Positions 1-6,228 of a stretch of 34,958 nucleotides of DNA are shown here, piece after piece (the first letter of the stretch is position 1; each line of letters begins with the position of its first letter). Both the position numbers and the translations under genes were made by a program. The DNA comes from Bacteroidaceae bacterium (lineage in GTDB: Bacteria; Bacteroidota; Bacteroidia; Bacteroidales; Bacteroidaceae). Location: contig JAGAYH010000053.1 of NCBI GenBank assembly GCA_017940565.1, positions 1 through 34,958 on the forward strand. The letters run 5' to 3'. The notes under the pieces are model-generated. The model did no database searches, was not told the DNA's origin, and was given only the letters and a program-made list of their open reading frames with translations.

Positions 1-1
1 C

Positions 2-931
2 AGCGAAACTGTCAGCGCCTTGATGACGAACCTGCCCGAAAAGCTCCGCACGCTCATTACGGCCAACATCAACAAGATTGACTTGGGCGAAACCTACTAC
101 CTCACTGAGGATGCCGACGCTTCCTTCGGCTACGTGAAGGCCGCTGAACTGGGCGAAAAGAAAGACCTGGCCAAGTGGATTCTCGAAGAAGTGGACGACC
201 AGGATAACTACTTCGCTGTAGCTCCGGCAAAGGAGATGGCTGAAGACGGCAAGTTCTACATCTCTCTCGCTACCGACTTCGCTTATGAAATCAAGGGCGA
301 TGCCACGGCTTACTACGTTAAGGGCATTGACAAACAGGAAACAGGCAAATACGACTTTGCCCAGTGCGTGCCTGTTGAAGGTAAGCTGATTCCTGCCGGT
401 GCCCCTGTTATCCTTGAGTGTGGCTCTATGAACCAAGAGGAAATTAAACTCCTCCCGATTCTGGATGAAGTTCCTGCTATCGAAGGAAACATCCTGAAGG
501 CTCAGTTCCTCACTACGACGGTGGACGAGGCTGTACTCCCTGAAGAAGATATATTTGAAACAATTAACACATTCTTGTCAATGTATTCAGGTAAGCCAGT
601 TACTTCGACAAGCAAAAAAGAACCTTTGCTTTCCAGTATAGAGAACCTTCGCGTTTTCAATATCAATAGCAAAGGTAAAGTTGGCTTCTATAAATATGGC
701 GGAACGAACCTTGTAGGTAATAAAGCCTTCTTGGATTTGGATGCTGTAGAGGGCGCAAACTCCAATGCTGTAGGTACAGTGAACCTGTTCTTCAAAGATT
801 CTGCAACAGGCATCAACTCTGTTGAGAATAGCATAAAGAATGCCAAGGTTTATGACCTGCAAGGTCGCCGTGTATGGAACCCGACGAAGGGTATCTATAT
901 TGTGAATGGTAAAAAGGTTATGGTTAAATGA
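2..931 (+). CDS. Secreted surface protein with C-terminal sorting-like module, 5'-truncated by the window edge
   Basis: The reading frame is open through the left edge (in-frame codons from base 2), so the true start lies outside the window and the TTG/ATG at 20-25 need not be used. The visible part is about 310 residues. A central block (around DNYFAVAPAKEM to PVILECGS) and a later block (RVFNINSKGKVGFYKYGG) match the gene at 1213-2475, so the two are paralogues. The last 30 residues (YDLQGRRV, then KGIYIVNGKKVMVK) are the short basic C-terminal module frequent in Prevotellaceae secreted proteins and resembling type IX secretion sorting domains; export to the surface is inferred from this. 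No enzymatic motif is seen. Base composition falls from GC-rich before about 540 to AT-rich between about 540 and 860. A small peptide gene follows 17 bases after the stop. Function unknown. Confidence 0.8.
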   Translation, partial: SETVSALMTNLPEKLRTLITANINKIDLGETYYLTEDADASFGYVKAAELGEKKDLAKWILEEVDDQDNYFAVAPAKEMAEDGKFYISLATDFAYEIKGDATAYYVKGIDKQETGKYDFAQCVPVEGKLIPAGAPVILECGSMNQEEIKLLPILDEVPAIEGNILKAQFLTTTVDEAVLPEEDIFETINTFLSMYSGKPVTSTSKKEPLLSSIENLRVFNINSKGKVGFYKYGGTNLVGNKAFLDLDAVEGANSNAVGTVNLFFKDSATGINSVENSIKNAKVYDLQGRRVWNPTKGIYIVNGKKVMVK

Positions 932-948
932 TAAATAAACAAGAAATC

Positions 949-1140
949 ATGAAAAAGACATATATCACGCCCGAGTGCGAAGTTCTGAATCTGACCGTTG
1001 CTCACGACATGCTGTTCCCCAGCAGTACGCCTGTAGCAAAAGATGATGATGGTGAGGTTGTAGGTGATATGCAATCTAAGAAATTTGGAGAGTTTGATCG
1101 TTACTTCGGTGGCGCACGTTCACCGTGGATGAAAGATTAA
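949..1140 (+). CDS. Small MKKTYITPE-type peptide of unknown function
   Basis: This is a 63-residue product beginning MKKTYITPECEVLNLTV and ending in an acidic/aromatic tail (FGEFDRYFGGARSPWMKD). The ATG at 949 is preferred over the in-frame ATG at 928, because the latter overlaps the upstream stop and the MKK.Y..P...V opening is a recurring start of small hypothetical proteins in Prevotella and Bacteroides (family recollection). There is no convincing signal peptide and no transmembrane segment. It lies 17 bases after the partial surface-protein gene and about 70 bases before its paralogue, so it is probably co-transcribed with both. It could be a small cytoplasmic protein, a secreted peptide or a modified-peptide precursor. 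No Gly-Gly leader cleavage site and no core-like Cys/Ser/Thr cluster are present, which argues against common precursor classes. Confidence 0.65.
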   Translation: MKKTYITPECEVLNLTVAHDMLFPSSTPVAKDDDGEVVGDMQSKKFGEFDRYFGGARSPWMKD

Positions 1141-1156
1141 CAAGTAAATAAATCCC

Positions 1157-1193
1157 GTTCCTGCTGCTTGGCCGATGGCCGGGCGGCAGGAAC
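1157..1193 (+). other. Intercistronic hairpin
   Basis: GTTCCTGC (1157-1164) pairs perfectly with GCAGGAAC (1186-1193), and an inner GGCC/GGCC pair can extend the structure. No U-run follows, so it is not a standard terminator. It lies between the small peptide gene and the next paralogue and may stabilise or process the mRNA, or attenuate transcription. Confidence 0.45.
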
Positions 1194-1212
1194 ATTCAAA
1201 TGTATAAGTGAA

Positions 1213-2475
1213 ATGAGGAAACAAATTTTACTGGTTGTTTGCGGCTTGCTCTTTTCTTTTGAGACATGGGCTCAACTGAATGGTTCTGGGTTTTACCGTA
1301 TACGCAATGGCGCGACTGCTACAAATGAGGATAGAATAAGTATAGTAGATAATGTGCTAAGCTACAATGAAGTAGTGAGAGCTGGAGGTGGAGGGACAAA
1401 TTTACTGTTTGATAGAAATAATGCGAGACAAAAGGCAATAAATAAAGTATCAGAGTATCTAAAACAAGATATAAAATTGGTTACTGACTATATTTCTAAT
1501 CCAAGTACTGTGATATTCATGTATAAGTATAGTAATACGCAATATGATTTAAGATCACAAGGTACAGGTTTAGTCGAGATAACGACAGGAGTTTGGAATT
1601 CAAGCTATGGTGACATAGACGTAAGTGGTTTTCGTGCAATTATTGGGCAAGAAGATGGTATGTACACGGCTTCCGTTAATGCTACAGTTTCATCTGTTAA
1701 CTTAGGTACATTTTATTTGTTGGATACAAATAGTGAAATAAATGTAGACGCTTCGAATACATCAACATCTGCCAAATGGTATATTGAACCCATTACTGCT
1801 GAGAGCGAGACCAATTACTTTGCAGCCAAGCCGGCGGACAAGATGAAGGAAGGCGGTAAGTATTACACTTCTCTTACCACTGCCTTTGCCTATGAAATCG
1901 TGGGTGACGTGAATGCTTACATTGTGACTGGTGTGGAGCAGAAAGACGGCAAGCAGGTGGCTACGATGAAACTGGTGGGTGGCCAAGGGAAAATCATTCC
2001 CGCCTATACGCCGGTGATTCTTGAATGCACGTCCACCGATCCTGCCTTGAACAAGTTGCAGCCGACTACGAGTGCCGGAAATGTTGATGTTTCGGGTAAC
2101 AAGTTGCACGGTGTCTTGTTGAAGAACAAGTATAAGAGTTCCGACAATGCGACGCTGGCTGCAATTACGAAGCCGACGCGGTTGCGTGTGTTTAATGTCA
2201 ACAATAGCGGCAAGGTAGGTTTCTACAAGTATAGTGGCACGGACTTGTCTGCCAACAAGGTTTACTTGGATATGGCAGATTTTGCCAATGCCAGCTCCAA
2301 TGAGTTTGACGGAACGTTCACGATGGACTTCAGCCAGACGGTTTCCGGCGTGAACGAAGTGCACGTGGAGGAGACTGTGAAGGACGACCGTTACTACGAC
2401 CTGCAGGGCCGTGTGGTGGAGCATCCTACGCGGGGCATTTACATCCGCAATGGACGTAAAGTGTTTGTGAATTGA
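1213..2475 (+). CDS. Secreted surface protein, paralogue of the gene at the left edge
   Basis: The start is the ATG at 1213, chosen because it opens a clean signal peptide (MRKQILLVVCGLLFSFETWA, cleavage before QLNG); the frame extends upstream to 1168 only through the intercistronic hairpin. The product is 420 residues. Residues about 21-190 (FYRIRNGATATNEDRISIVD and on) are a Ser/Thr/Asn-rich segment encoded by strongly AT-rich DNA. From about residue 195 (ETNYFAAKPADKM) the sequence is GC-richer and parallels the upstream gene: PVILECTS, RVFNVNNSGKVGFYKYSG, and the C-terminal YDLQGRVV...RGIYIRNGRKVFVN module. Surface export via that module is inferred. No catalytic residues are recognised. 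The composition break inside one frame suggests that a variable N-terminal domain has been joined to a conserved C-terminal half. A strong terminator follows. Confidence 0.82.
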   Translation: MRKQILLVVCGLLFSFETWAQLNGSGFYRIRNGATATNEDRISIVDNVLSYNEVVRAGGGGTNLLFDRNNARQKAINKVSEYLKQDIKLVTDYISNPSTVIFMYKYSNTQYDLRSQGTGLVEITTGVWNSSYGDIDVSGFRAIIGQEDGMYTASVNATVSSVNLGTFYLLDTNSEINVDASNTSTSAKWYIEPITAESETNYFAAKPADKMKEGGKYYTSLTTAFAYEIVGDVNAYIVTGVEQKDGKQVATMKLVGGQGKIIPAYTPVILECTSTDPALNKLQPTTSAGNVDVSGNKLHGVLLKNKYKSSDNATLAAITKPTRLRVFNVNNSGKVGFYKYSGTDLSANKVYLDMADFANASSNEFDGTFTMDFSQTVSGVNEVHVEETVKDDRYYDLQGRVVEHPTRGIYIRNGRKVFVN

Positions 2476-2482
2476 TAACGGT

Positions 2483-2530
2483 GTCCCACTTCGGCGTGAC
2501 GAAATGGGACTTAGGATTTTTGAAACGGCG
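2483..2530. repeat. Composite palindromic repeat, family 1, copy A
   Basis: GTCCCA...TGGGAC (2483-2488/2505-2510) forms a small hairpin and is followed by TTTTTGAAACGGCG. Read on the minus strand, the CGCCGTTTCAAA...TCC.AAGT order and the CCGAAGTGGGAC block are shared with the element at 16496-16565. It sits directly after the surface-protein stop codon and runs into the terminator. Confidence 0.55.
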
Positions 2531-2563
2531 CCTCGTGTGTTCGAGGCGCCGCTTTTGTTTTTG
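2526..2563 (+). terminator. Rho-independent terminator of the surface-protein operon
   Basis: A perfect 10-bp stem CGGCGCCTCG / CGAGGCGCCG (2526-2535 and 2542-2551) with a 6-base loop is followed by CTTTTGTTTTT. It lies about 50 bases past the stop at 2475. Confidence 0.85.
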
Positions 2564-2609
2564 GGGGCTTTTCTGGGGGTGTCGGGCGTGCTGGATTTAT
2601 AGAAATGGT

Positions 2610-2617
2610 TATCTTTG
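2610..2617 (+). promoter_or_regulatory. -7 box (TATCTTTG) for the RNA methyltransferase gene
   Basis: TATCTTTG matches the Bacteroidetes TAnnTTTG -7 element and lies 22 bases before the ATG at 2640. No clear TTG is seen at the -33 position. Confidence 0.55.
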
Positions 2618-2639
2618 CAGCAGAAACAGGAGTATGTAA

Positions 2640-3440
2640 ATGATGAATCAAGTGTTGACGAGTGTGCAGAATCCGCGGGTGAAGCAGGTGGTGGCGTTGC
2701 AGCAGAAGTCGGCCGAGCGGCGCCGCTGCGGTTTGTTTGTGGTGGAAGGCCGCAGGGAACTGGGGCATTGCCTGGCGGCGGGTTATGAGGTGACGGAGGT
2801 GTATGTGTGCCGCGACATTCTGACAGATGCCGATGCGTTGCTCGGGAGCCTGCAGGGTGTGGCGACGTATGAGGTGACACCCTATGTTTACGACAAACTG
2901 GCTTACCGTGGCGGCACGGAGGGCGTGGTGGCTCTTGTGAAGTCACGGCCGATGGGGCTCGATGACCTTCGGTTGGGCGAGCGCCCGTTGCTGATGGTGC
3001 TGGAGAGTGTTGAGAAGCCGGGCAATCTGGGGGCTGTGCTGCGCAGTGCCGATGCGGCGCGGGCCGATGCCGTGGTGGTGTGCGACCCGCTGACCGATTT
3101 GTATAATCCGAACCTGATACGCAGTTCCATCGGTGCCGTGTTCAGCGTACCGACGGTGGCGTGCTCTTCGGAAGATTGCATCGCTTTCCTGAAAACACGC
3201 GGCATACGCATCCTGACGGCGCAGTTGCAGGATTCGGAACTGTATTACGACACGGACATGTGCCGGGCTACGGCGCTGGTGATGGGGACGGAGGCCACGG
3301 GCCTGACCGACGTGTGGCGCCGGGCGGCCGATGCCCATATCCGCATACCGATGCTGGGCCGGCTGGACTCGCTGAACGTGTCGGTGAGTGCGGCCATATT
3401 GCTCTTTGAGGCTGTGCGGCAACGGCAAAAAATGGCGTAA
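2640..3440 (+). CDS. SpoU/TrmH-family RNA 2'-O-methyltransferase
   Basis: A 266-residue SPOUT-class methyltransferase predicted to transfer a methyl group from S-adenosylmethionine to a ribose 2'-OH in rRNA or tRNA. All three SpoU motifs are visible: motif 1 EKPGNLGAVLRSADAA (about residues 123-138) with the catalytic-type Arg, motif 2 LVMGTEATGL (about 213-222), and motif 3 IPMLGRLDSLNVSVSAAIL (about 236-254), which forms the trefoil knot. The N-terminal 100 residues (NPRVKQVVALQQKSAERR, then FVVEGRREL) match the substrate-binding SpoU_sub_bind type found in RlmB- and YsgA-like proteins. The specific RNA target cannot be read from sequence. ATG at 2640 or 2643 can serve as start. It is transcribed alone, after a terminator and its own -7 box. 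A 6-bp hairpin spans the stop codon (TGGCGT/ACGCCA) but lacks a U-run. Confidence 0.93.
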   Translation: MMNQVLTSVQNPRVKQVVALQQKSAERRRCGLFVVEGRRELGHCLAAGYEVTEVYVCRDILTDADALLGSLQGVATYEVTPYVYDKLAYRGGTEGVVALVKSRPMGLDDLRLGERPLLMVLESVEKPGNLGAVLRSADAARADAVVVCDPLTDLYNPNLIRSSIGAVFSVPTVACSSEDCIAFLKTRGIRILTAQLQDSELYYDTDMCRATALVMGTEATGLTDVWRRAADAHIRIPMLGRLDSLNVSVSAAILLFEAVRQRQKMA

Positions 3441-3505
3441 GAACGCCAGAAAGACACAGATACGTCTGTCCGACAAAGTCGAAAACTGAAAAAATTCTTT
3501 TTCTT

Positions 3506-3537
3506 TTTGTCTTTGCACTCATTTATTTGTACCTTTG
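3506..3537 (+). promoter_or_regulatory. Promoter of the NPCBM/beta-barrel operon
   Basis: TTTG at 3506-3509, 20 bases, then TACCTTTG at 3530-3537: a full match to the Bacteroidetes -33/-7 arrangement, 32 bases before the ATG at 3570. Confidence 0.8.
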
Positions 3538-3569
3538 CAGAAATTGAAAACTATAAAGCAAAATAAAGT

Positions 3570-4664
3570 ATGAAAAAAGTATTGACGCGAATGGCATGGG
3601 CCCTGTTGGGCTTGGGTTGCCTGGTGTGTGTTGAAGCGAATGCCGCTGCCGCTCCCGGCGATGAAATTCAACTGAGCACGGATGTGCTGAGGTTTGACGG
3701 TGACTATGGCACGAAGGAAGTGAAAGTGCTCAAGGGCAAGAAGTATGAACTGTTCAGCTATAGCGACTGGATGACTTGCACGCAGCGCAAGGACGGCACG
3801 CTGGAGATCACGACAAAGCCCTACAACTTCTTCTATCCGCGCCAGGCCAGTGTGATTCTGACCTCGAAGAAGACCAACTATTCCAAGGTGCTCACGGTGA
3901 TACAGACCGACGGCAGCCGCCGTCCCGAAGTGGCCCCGCGCCTGACTGGCAAGAACCTGCTCCTGCTGAACGATATGGACCTGTCGAAGGCTAAGTTCTA
4001 TTACATTAAGGAGATACATAAGAACAAGTCGGTGGACAACCACCCCATCAAGATCAAGGCCACGCGTTATGAGCAGGGCATCGCCACCCACGCTCCCTCG
4101 ACGATGATATTCCGCCTGAACGGAGCCAAGCGTTTCCAGACGGTGATGTCGATAGATGACGAAATCATGAGCCGCAATGAAACGGTGACCCACGGCCATG
4201 CCGCCTATGAAGTGCTGCTTGACGGCAAGAAGGTGAAGGAAGGCCAGCTCAACCTGCTGGACAACGAGCCTGCCGTGCTCGACATCGACACGAAGGGCGC
4301 CAAGTTCATGACGCTGAAATTCATCGACGGCAGCTCCACCTACGGCGACCACATCTCGATGGGTAACGCAGCCTTTGAATATGATGGCGTGGCTCCCGTG
4401 ATGGTGACGGAAGAAGAAATGAACGCTCCCGAACCGAATAAATGCGCCAAGTGTGCGCAAGGCGAAGGTCCGAAACCTTGCTGCAAAGAAGGTGTCGGTC
4501 ACAAGTGCGGCCAGCCCGGCCATAAGTGTGACAAGCCCGCTGGCGAGCAGTGTCCCAAGTGCAAGGCTGCCGCCGCTTGCCCAAAGACCAAGGCAACTCA
4601 GGCCCGTAAGCACCAGCCCCGCAAGAAAGCTCCCGTGCGCAAGAACAGGGCACGCAGAAGATAA
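3570..4664 (+). CDS. Secreted BACON + NPCBM carbohydrate-binding-like protein with Cys-rich cationic tail
   Basis: A 364-residue exported protein. Residues 1-26 form a signal peptide (MKKVLTRMAWALLGLGCLVC, then VEANA). Residues about 35-115 resemble a BACON beta-sandwich (LSTDVLRFDGDYGTKEVKV, then YSDWMTC). Residues about 125-272 fit the NPCBM/NEW2 galactose-binding-like fold (YEQGIATHAPSTMIFRLNGA, then HGHAAYEVLLDGK). The tail is unusual: nine cysteines between residues 292 and 337 (CAKC, CC, HKCGQPGHKC, CPKC, ACPK), ending in a Lys/Arg-rich stretch (RKHQPRKKAPVRKNRARRR). Carbohydrate binding is inferred from fold resemblance; the tail could bind metal, form disulfides or contact polyanions such as LPS or nucleic acid. 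It probably shares a transcript with the beta-barrel gene 41 bases downstream. No catalytic domain is attached, unlike many NPCBM proteins, which are glycosidases. Confidence 0.8.
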   Translation: MKKVLTRMAWALLGLGCLVCVEANAAAAPGDEIQLSTDVLRFDGDYGTKEVKVLKGKKYELFSYSDWMTCTQRKDGTLEITTKPYNFFYPRQASVILTSKKTNYSKVLTVIQTDGSRRPEVAPRLTGKNLLLLNDMDLSKAKFYYIKEIHKNKSVDNHPIKIKATRYEQGIATHAPSTMIFRLNGAKRFQTVMSIDDEIMSRNETVTHGHAAYEVLLDGKKVKEGQLNLLDNEPAVLDIDTKGAKFMTLKFIDGSSTYGDHISMGNAAFEYDGVAPVMVTEEEMNAPEPNKCAKCAQGEGPKPCCKEGVGHKCGQPGHKCDKPAGEQCPKCKAAAACPKTKATQARKHQPRKKAPVRKNRARRR

Positions 4665-4705
4665 GCCCAACATAAAAAGAAGGAAATACATATAATAATA
4701 AGCGT

Positions 4706-5335
4706 ATGAAAAAGATTTTAGGAATTTTGTCGCTGGCCGTTGTCATGATGATGGCCGCTGTTCCCGCAGACGCTCAGGTGAAGTTCGGTCTGACGGGTGG
4801 TGTGAACCTCAGTAAGATGTCGCTCAACAAGATGCCCGAGCTGTCGTCGAACAACCGTGCCGGCTGGTTTGTCGGCCCGAAGGTGTTGGTCAAGATACCT
4901 CTGGTGGGTCTCGGCGCCGATGCTGCCGTGCTCTACTCGCAGCGCCGCATGAACGTGGAAAATGAGGCCGGTGAAAGTGCTTCGAAGAACTATAACTCAG
5001 TGGAGATACCCATCAATCTGCGCTACAGCGTAGGCTTGTCAAGCCTGGCTTCGGTCTTCCTGGCCACCGGTCCGCAGTTTGGGTTCAATGTGGGCAACAA
5101 GACCTGGAAAGCTTTCGATCCCAAGGACCTCTTTGGCAGTGGCGAAGAGAAGTTCCAACTGAAAAAGTCTAACGTGACGTGGAACATCGGCGTGGGCGCC
5201 ATGCTGCTGAACCATGTTGAAGCCAGCGTAGGCTACAACTTCGGTGTGAGCAAGCTGGCCAAGCGCTTCGGCAACGAAGGCGGCGGCACCATCAAGGGCA
5301 ACACATGGCAACTGAAGGTGGCCTACTACTTCTGA
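4706..5335 (+). CDS. Outer-membrane beta-barrel protein (PorT/OmpX-like fold)
   Basis: A 209-residue protein with a signal peptide (MKKILGILSLAVVMMMAAVPADA, cleavage before QVKFG) and alternating hydrophobic/polar strands typical of the Bacteroidetes outer-membrane beta-barrel family: VKFGLTGGVNLSKM at the mature start, VEIPINLRYSVG in the middle, and a terminal strand WQLKVAYYF ending in Phe, the usual BAM recognition signature. It lies 41 bases after the NPCBM protein gene, with no terminator between, so the two are probably co-expressed and may form a surface pair. The substrate or partner cannot be deduced. A terminator follows at 5373. Confidence 0.85.
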   Translation: MKKILGILSLAVVMMMAAVPADAQVKFGLTGGVNLSKMSLNKMPELSSNNRAGWFVGPKVLVKIPLVGLGADAAVLYSQRRMNVENEAGESASKNYNSVEIPINLRYSVGLSSLASVFLATGPQFGFNVGNKTWKAFDPKDLFGSGEEKFQLKKSNVTWNIGVGAMLLNHVEASVGYNFGVSKLAKRFGNEGGGTIKGNTWQLKVAYYF

Positions 5336-5372
5336 TTGATTAACTCCGGAAGTTTTTTTGATCTTTTATACA

Positions 5373-5408
5373 AGGGGTGCCGGTCGTGAATCCGGCACCC
5401 CTCTTTTT
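5373..5408 (+). terminator. Rho-independent terminator of the beta-barrel gene
   Basis: An 11-bp stem AGGGGTGCCGG / CCGGCACCCCT (5373-5383 and 5392-5402) is followed by CTTTTT, 38 bases after the stop at 5335. Confidence 0.88.
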
Positions 5409-5428
5409 GTAGTTTGCAGATACAAAAA

Positions 5429-5456
5429 GCCGCACCCGGCAGGGTGCGGCCTTTTT
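5429..5456 (-). terminator. Terminator of the HU gene (works in either direction)
   Basis: GCCGCACCC / GGGTGCGGC (5429-5437 and 5442-5450) has a 4-base loop. T-runs flank it on both strands (CTTTTTTC on plus, CTTTTTGTA on minus). It lies 20 bases past the HU stop and back to back with the plus-strand terminator at 5373. Confidence 0.82.
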
Positions 5457-5476
5457 TCTTCGTGAATCGATGAAGA

Positions 5477-5737
5477 TTAAAGGATGGAGGAAGAAGCCTT
5501 GAATTTGAACACTTCCTTAGCGGCAATCTTAATCTTGGCACCGGTGGCGGGGTTCACACCCTGACGGGCAGCGCGCTTTGTCTTAGCGAATGTGCCAAAA
5601 CCAACGAGAGCCACTTTGTCGCCTTTCTTAACGGCTTCAACGATAGCTTCAACTGTAGCGTCCAATGCCTTCTTGGCATCAACTTTTGTCAAACCAGCCT
5701 TTGCGGCTACTGCATTTACCAATTCTGTCTTGTTCAT
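5477..5737 (-). CDS. hup: HU-family nucleoid DNA-binding protein
   Basis: An 86-residue HU/IHF-fold protein that bends and compacts DNA as a dimer. The sequence is canonical: MNKTELVNAVAAKAGLTKVD at the start, helix 2 KKALDATVEAIVEAVKKGD, the signature VALVGFGTFAKTKRAARQG (about residues 43-61), and the DNA-intercalating arm with the conserved Pro in GVNPATGAKIKI. The C-terminal KEVFKFKASSSIL is slightly shorter than the usual 90 residues. It is monocistronic with its own minus-strand promoter about 100 bases upstream and a terminator just past the stop. Confidence 0.96.
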   Translation of the reverse strand: MNKTELVNAVAAKAGLTKVDAKKALDATVEAIVEAVKKGDKVALVGFGTFAKTKRAARQGVNPATGAKIKIAAKEVFKFKASSSIL

Positions 5738-5840
5738 AATAAAGAGTTTTTAGTGTGTATAGAAAATTGAACTTTGGTTTTTATCTCTGTCATTGCCGTA
5801 GGGCGTTCACTGAGAGAGGATTTACCTTTTGTAACTTGTG

Positions 5841-5873
5841 CAAATATACTGAATGTTGTTTTTATCCACCAAA
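5841..5873 (-). promoter_or_regulatory. Promoter of the HU gene
   Basis: On the minus strand, TTTG (5873-5870), 21 bases, then TATATTTG (5848-5841). The predicted transcript has a leader of roughly 95-100 bases before the ATG at 5737, rich in A/T. Confidence 0.7.
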
Positions 5874-6169
5874 TTTTTTTTAAAAAAAATGCGTATTCTA
5901 TTTCAAAAAAGGAAACTTTTTTTGAAATTGACCGCTAAAGTGTGCTTTTTTGAGTGGGAATGAAGCAAATGACGTCAGAAAAGTTTCCCTTTTTCCCGCT
6001 TTTTTCAAGCGCCGGACCGCTTTGTCGGATAGAACGTCTCGCATGGCCGGTACGAAAACGCCTTTGGTTTTTCCTAAATCCGATTTAGTGCGCACGAAAG
6101 CGCCTTTGGTTTTTCAATAAAAGACTCTCGCTCGGCAGAGCAATAAGCTGAAAACTTTGTTTTCTTTTC
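5874..6169. other. Intergenic region between hup and the rhomboid gene
   Basis: No convincing gene. It holds an imperfect inverted repeat: AAAAAGGAAACTTTT (5906-5920) opposite AAAAGTTTCCCTTTTT (5979-5994, one extra C), separated by about 58 bases. A repeat element follows at 6052-6114 (listed separately). Short open frames here lack starts, ribosome-binding features and recognisable protein sequence. Confidence 0.5.
6052..6114. repeat. Composite repeat, family 2, copy A
   Basis: Two 21-base direct repeats, ACGAAAACGCCTTTGGTTTTT (6052-6072; 20 of its bases conserved) and its one-mismatch copy at 6094-6114, bracket CCTAAATCCGATTTAG (6073-6088), most of a 17-base palindrome. The same two modules recur at 12880-12932 and 20444-20504. 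Confidence 0.6.
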
Positions 6170-6199
6170 TTGCTCTGCTCTCGTTTATTCGTATCTTTG
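6170..6199 (+). promoter_or_regulatory. Promoter of the rhomboid-EEP operon
   Basis: TTG at 6170-6172, 19 bases, then TATCTTTG at 6192-6199, 29 bases before the ATG at 6229. Confidence 0.78.
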
Positions 6200-6228
6200 C
6201 ACCTTGAAACCCAAAAACCGACAGACGT

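Noticed and set aside
1762-2946. Minus-strand frame of about 390 codons across the surface-protein end and methyltransferase start
   Set aside because: It crosses a terminator, a promoter and two well-supported genes, and its sequence is compositionally biased without motifs.
3585-3645. Possible lipoprotein signal (LLGLGC) in the NPCBM protein
   Set aside because: The residues before Cys17 do not fit the lipobox well, and a normal signal-peptidase-I site (after VEANA) lies downstream.
5898-6095. Minus-strand 65-codon frame in the hup-rhomboid gap
   Set aside because: It is made largely of repeat-element sequence (RTKSDLG and similar stretches appear wherever family 2 modules are translated) and has no independent support.
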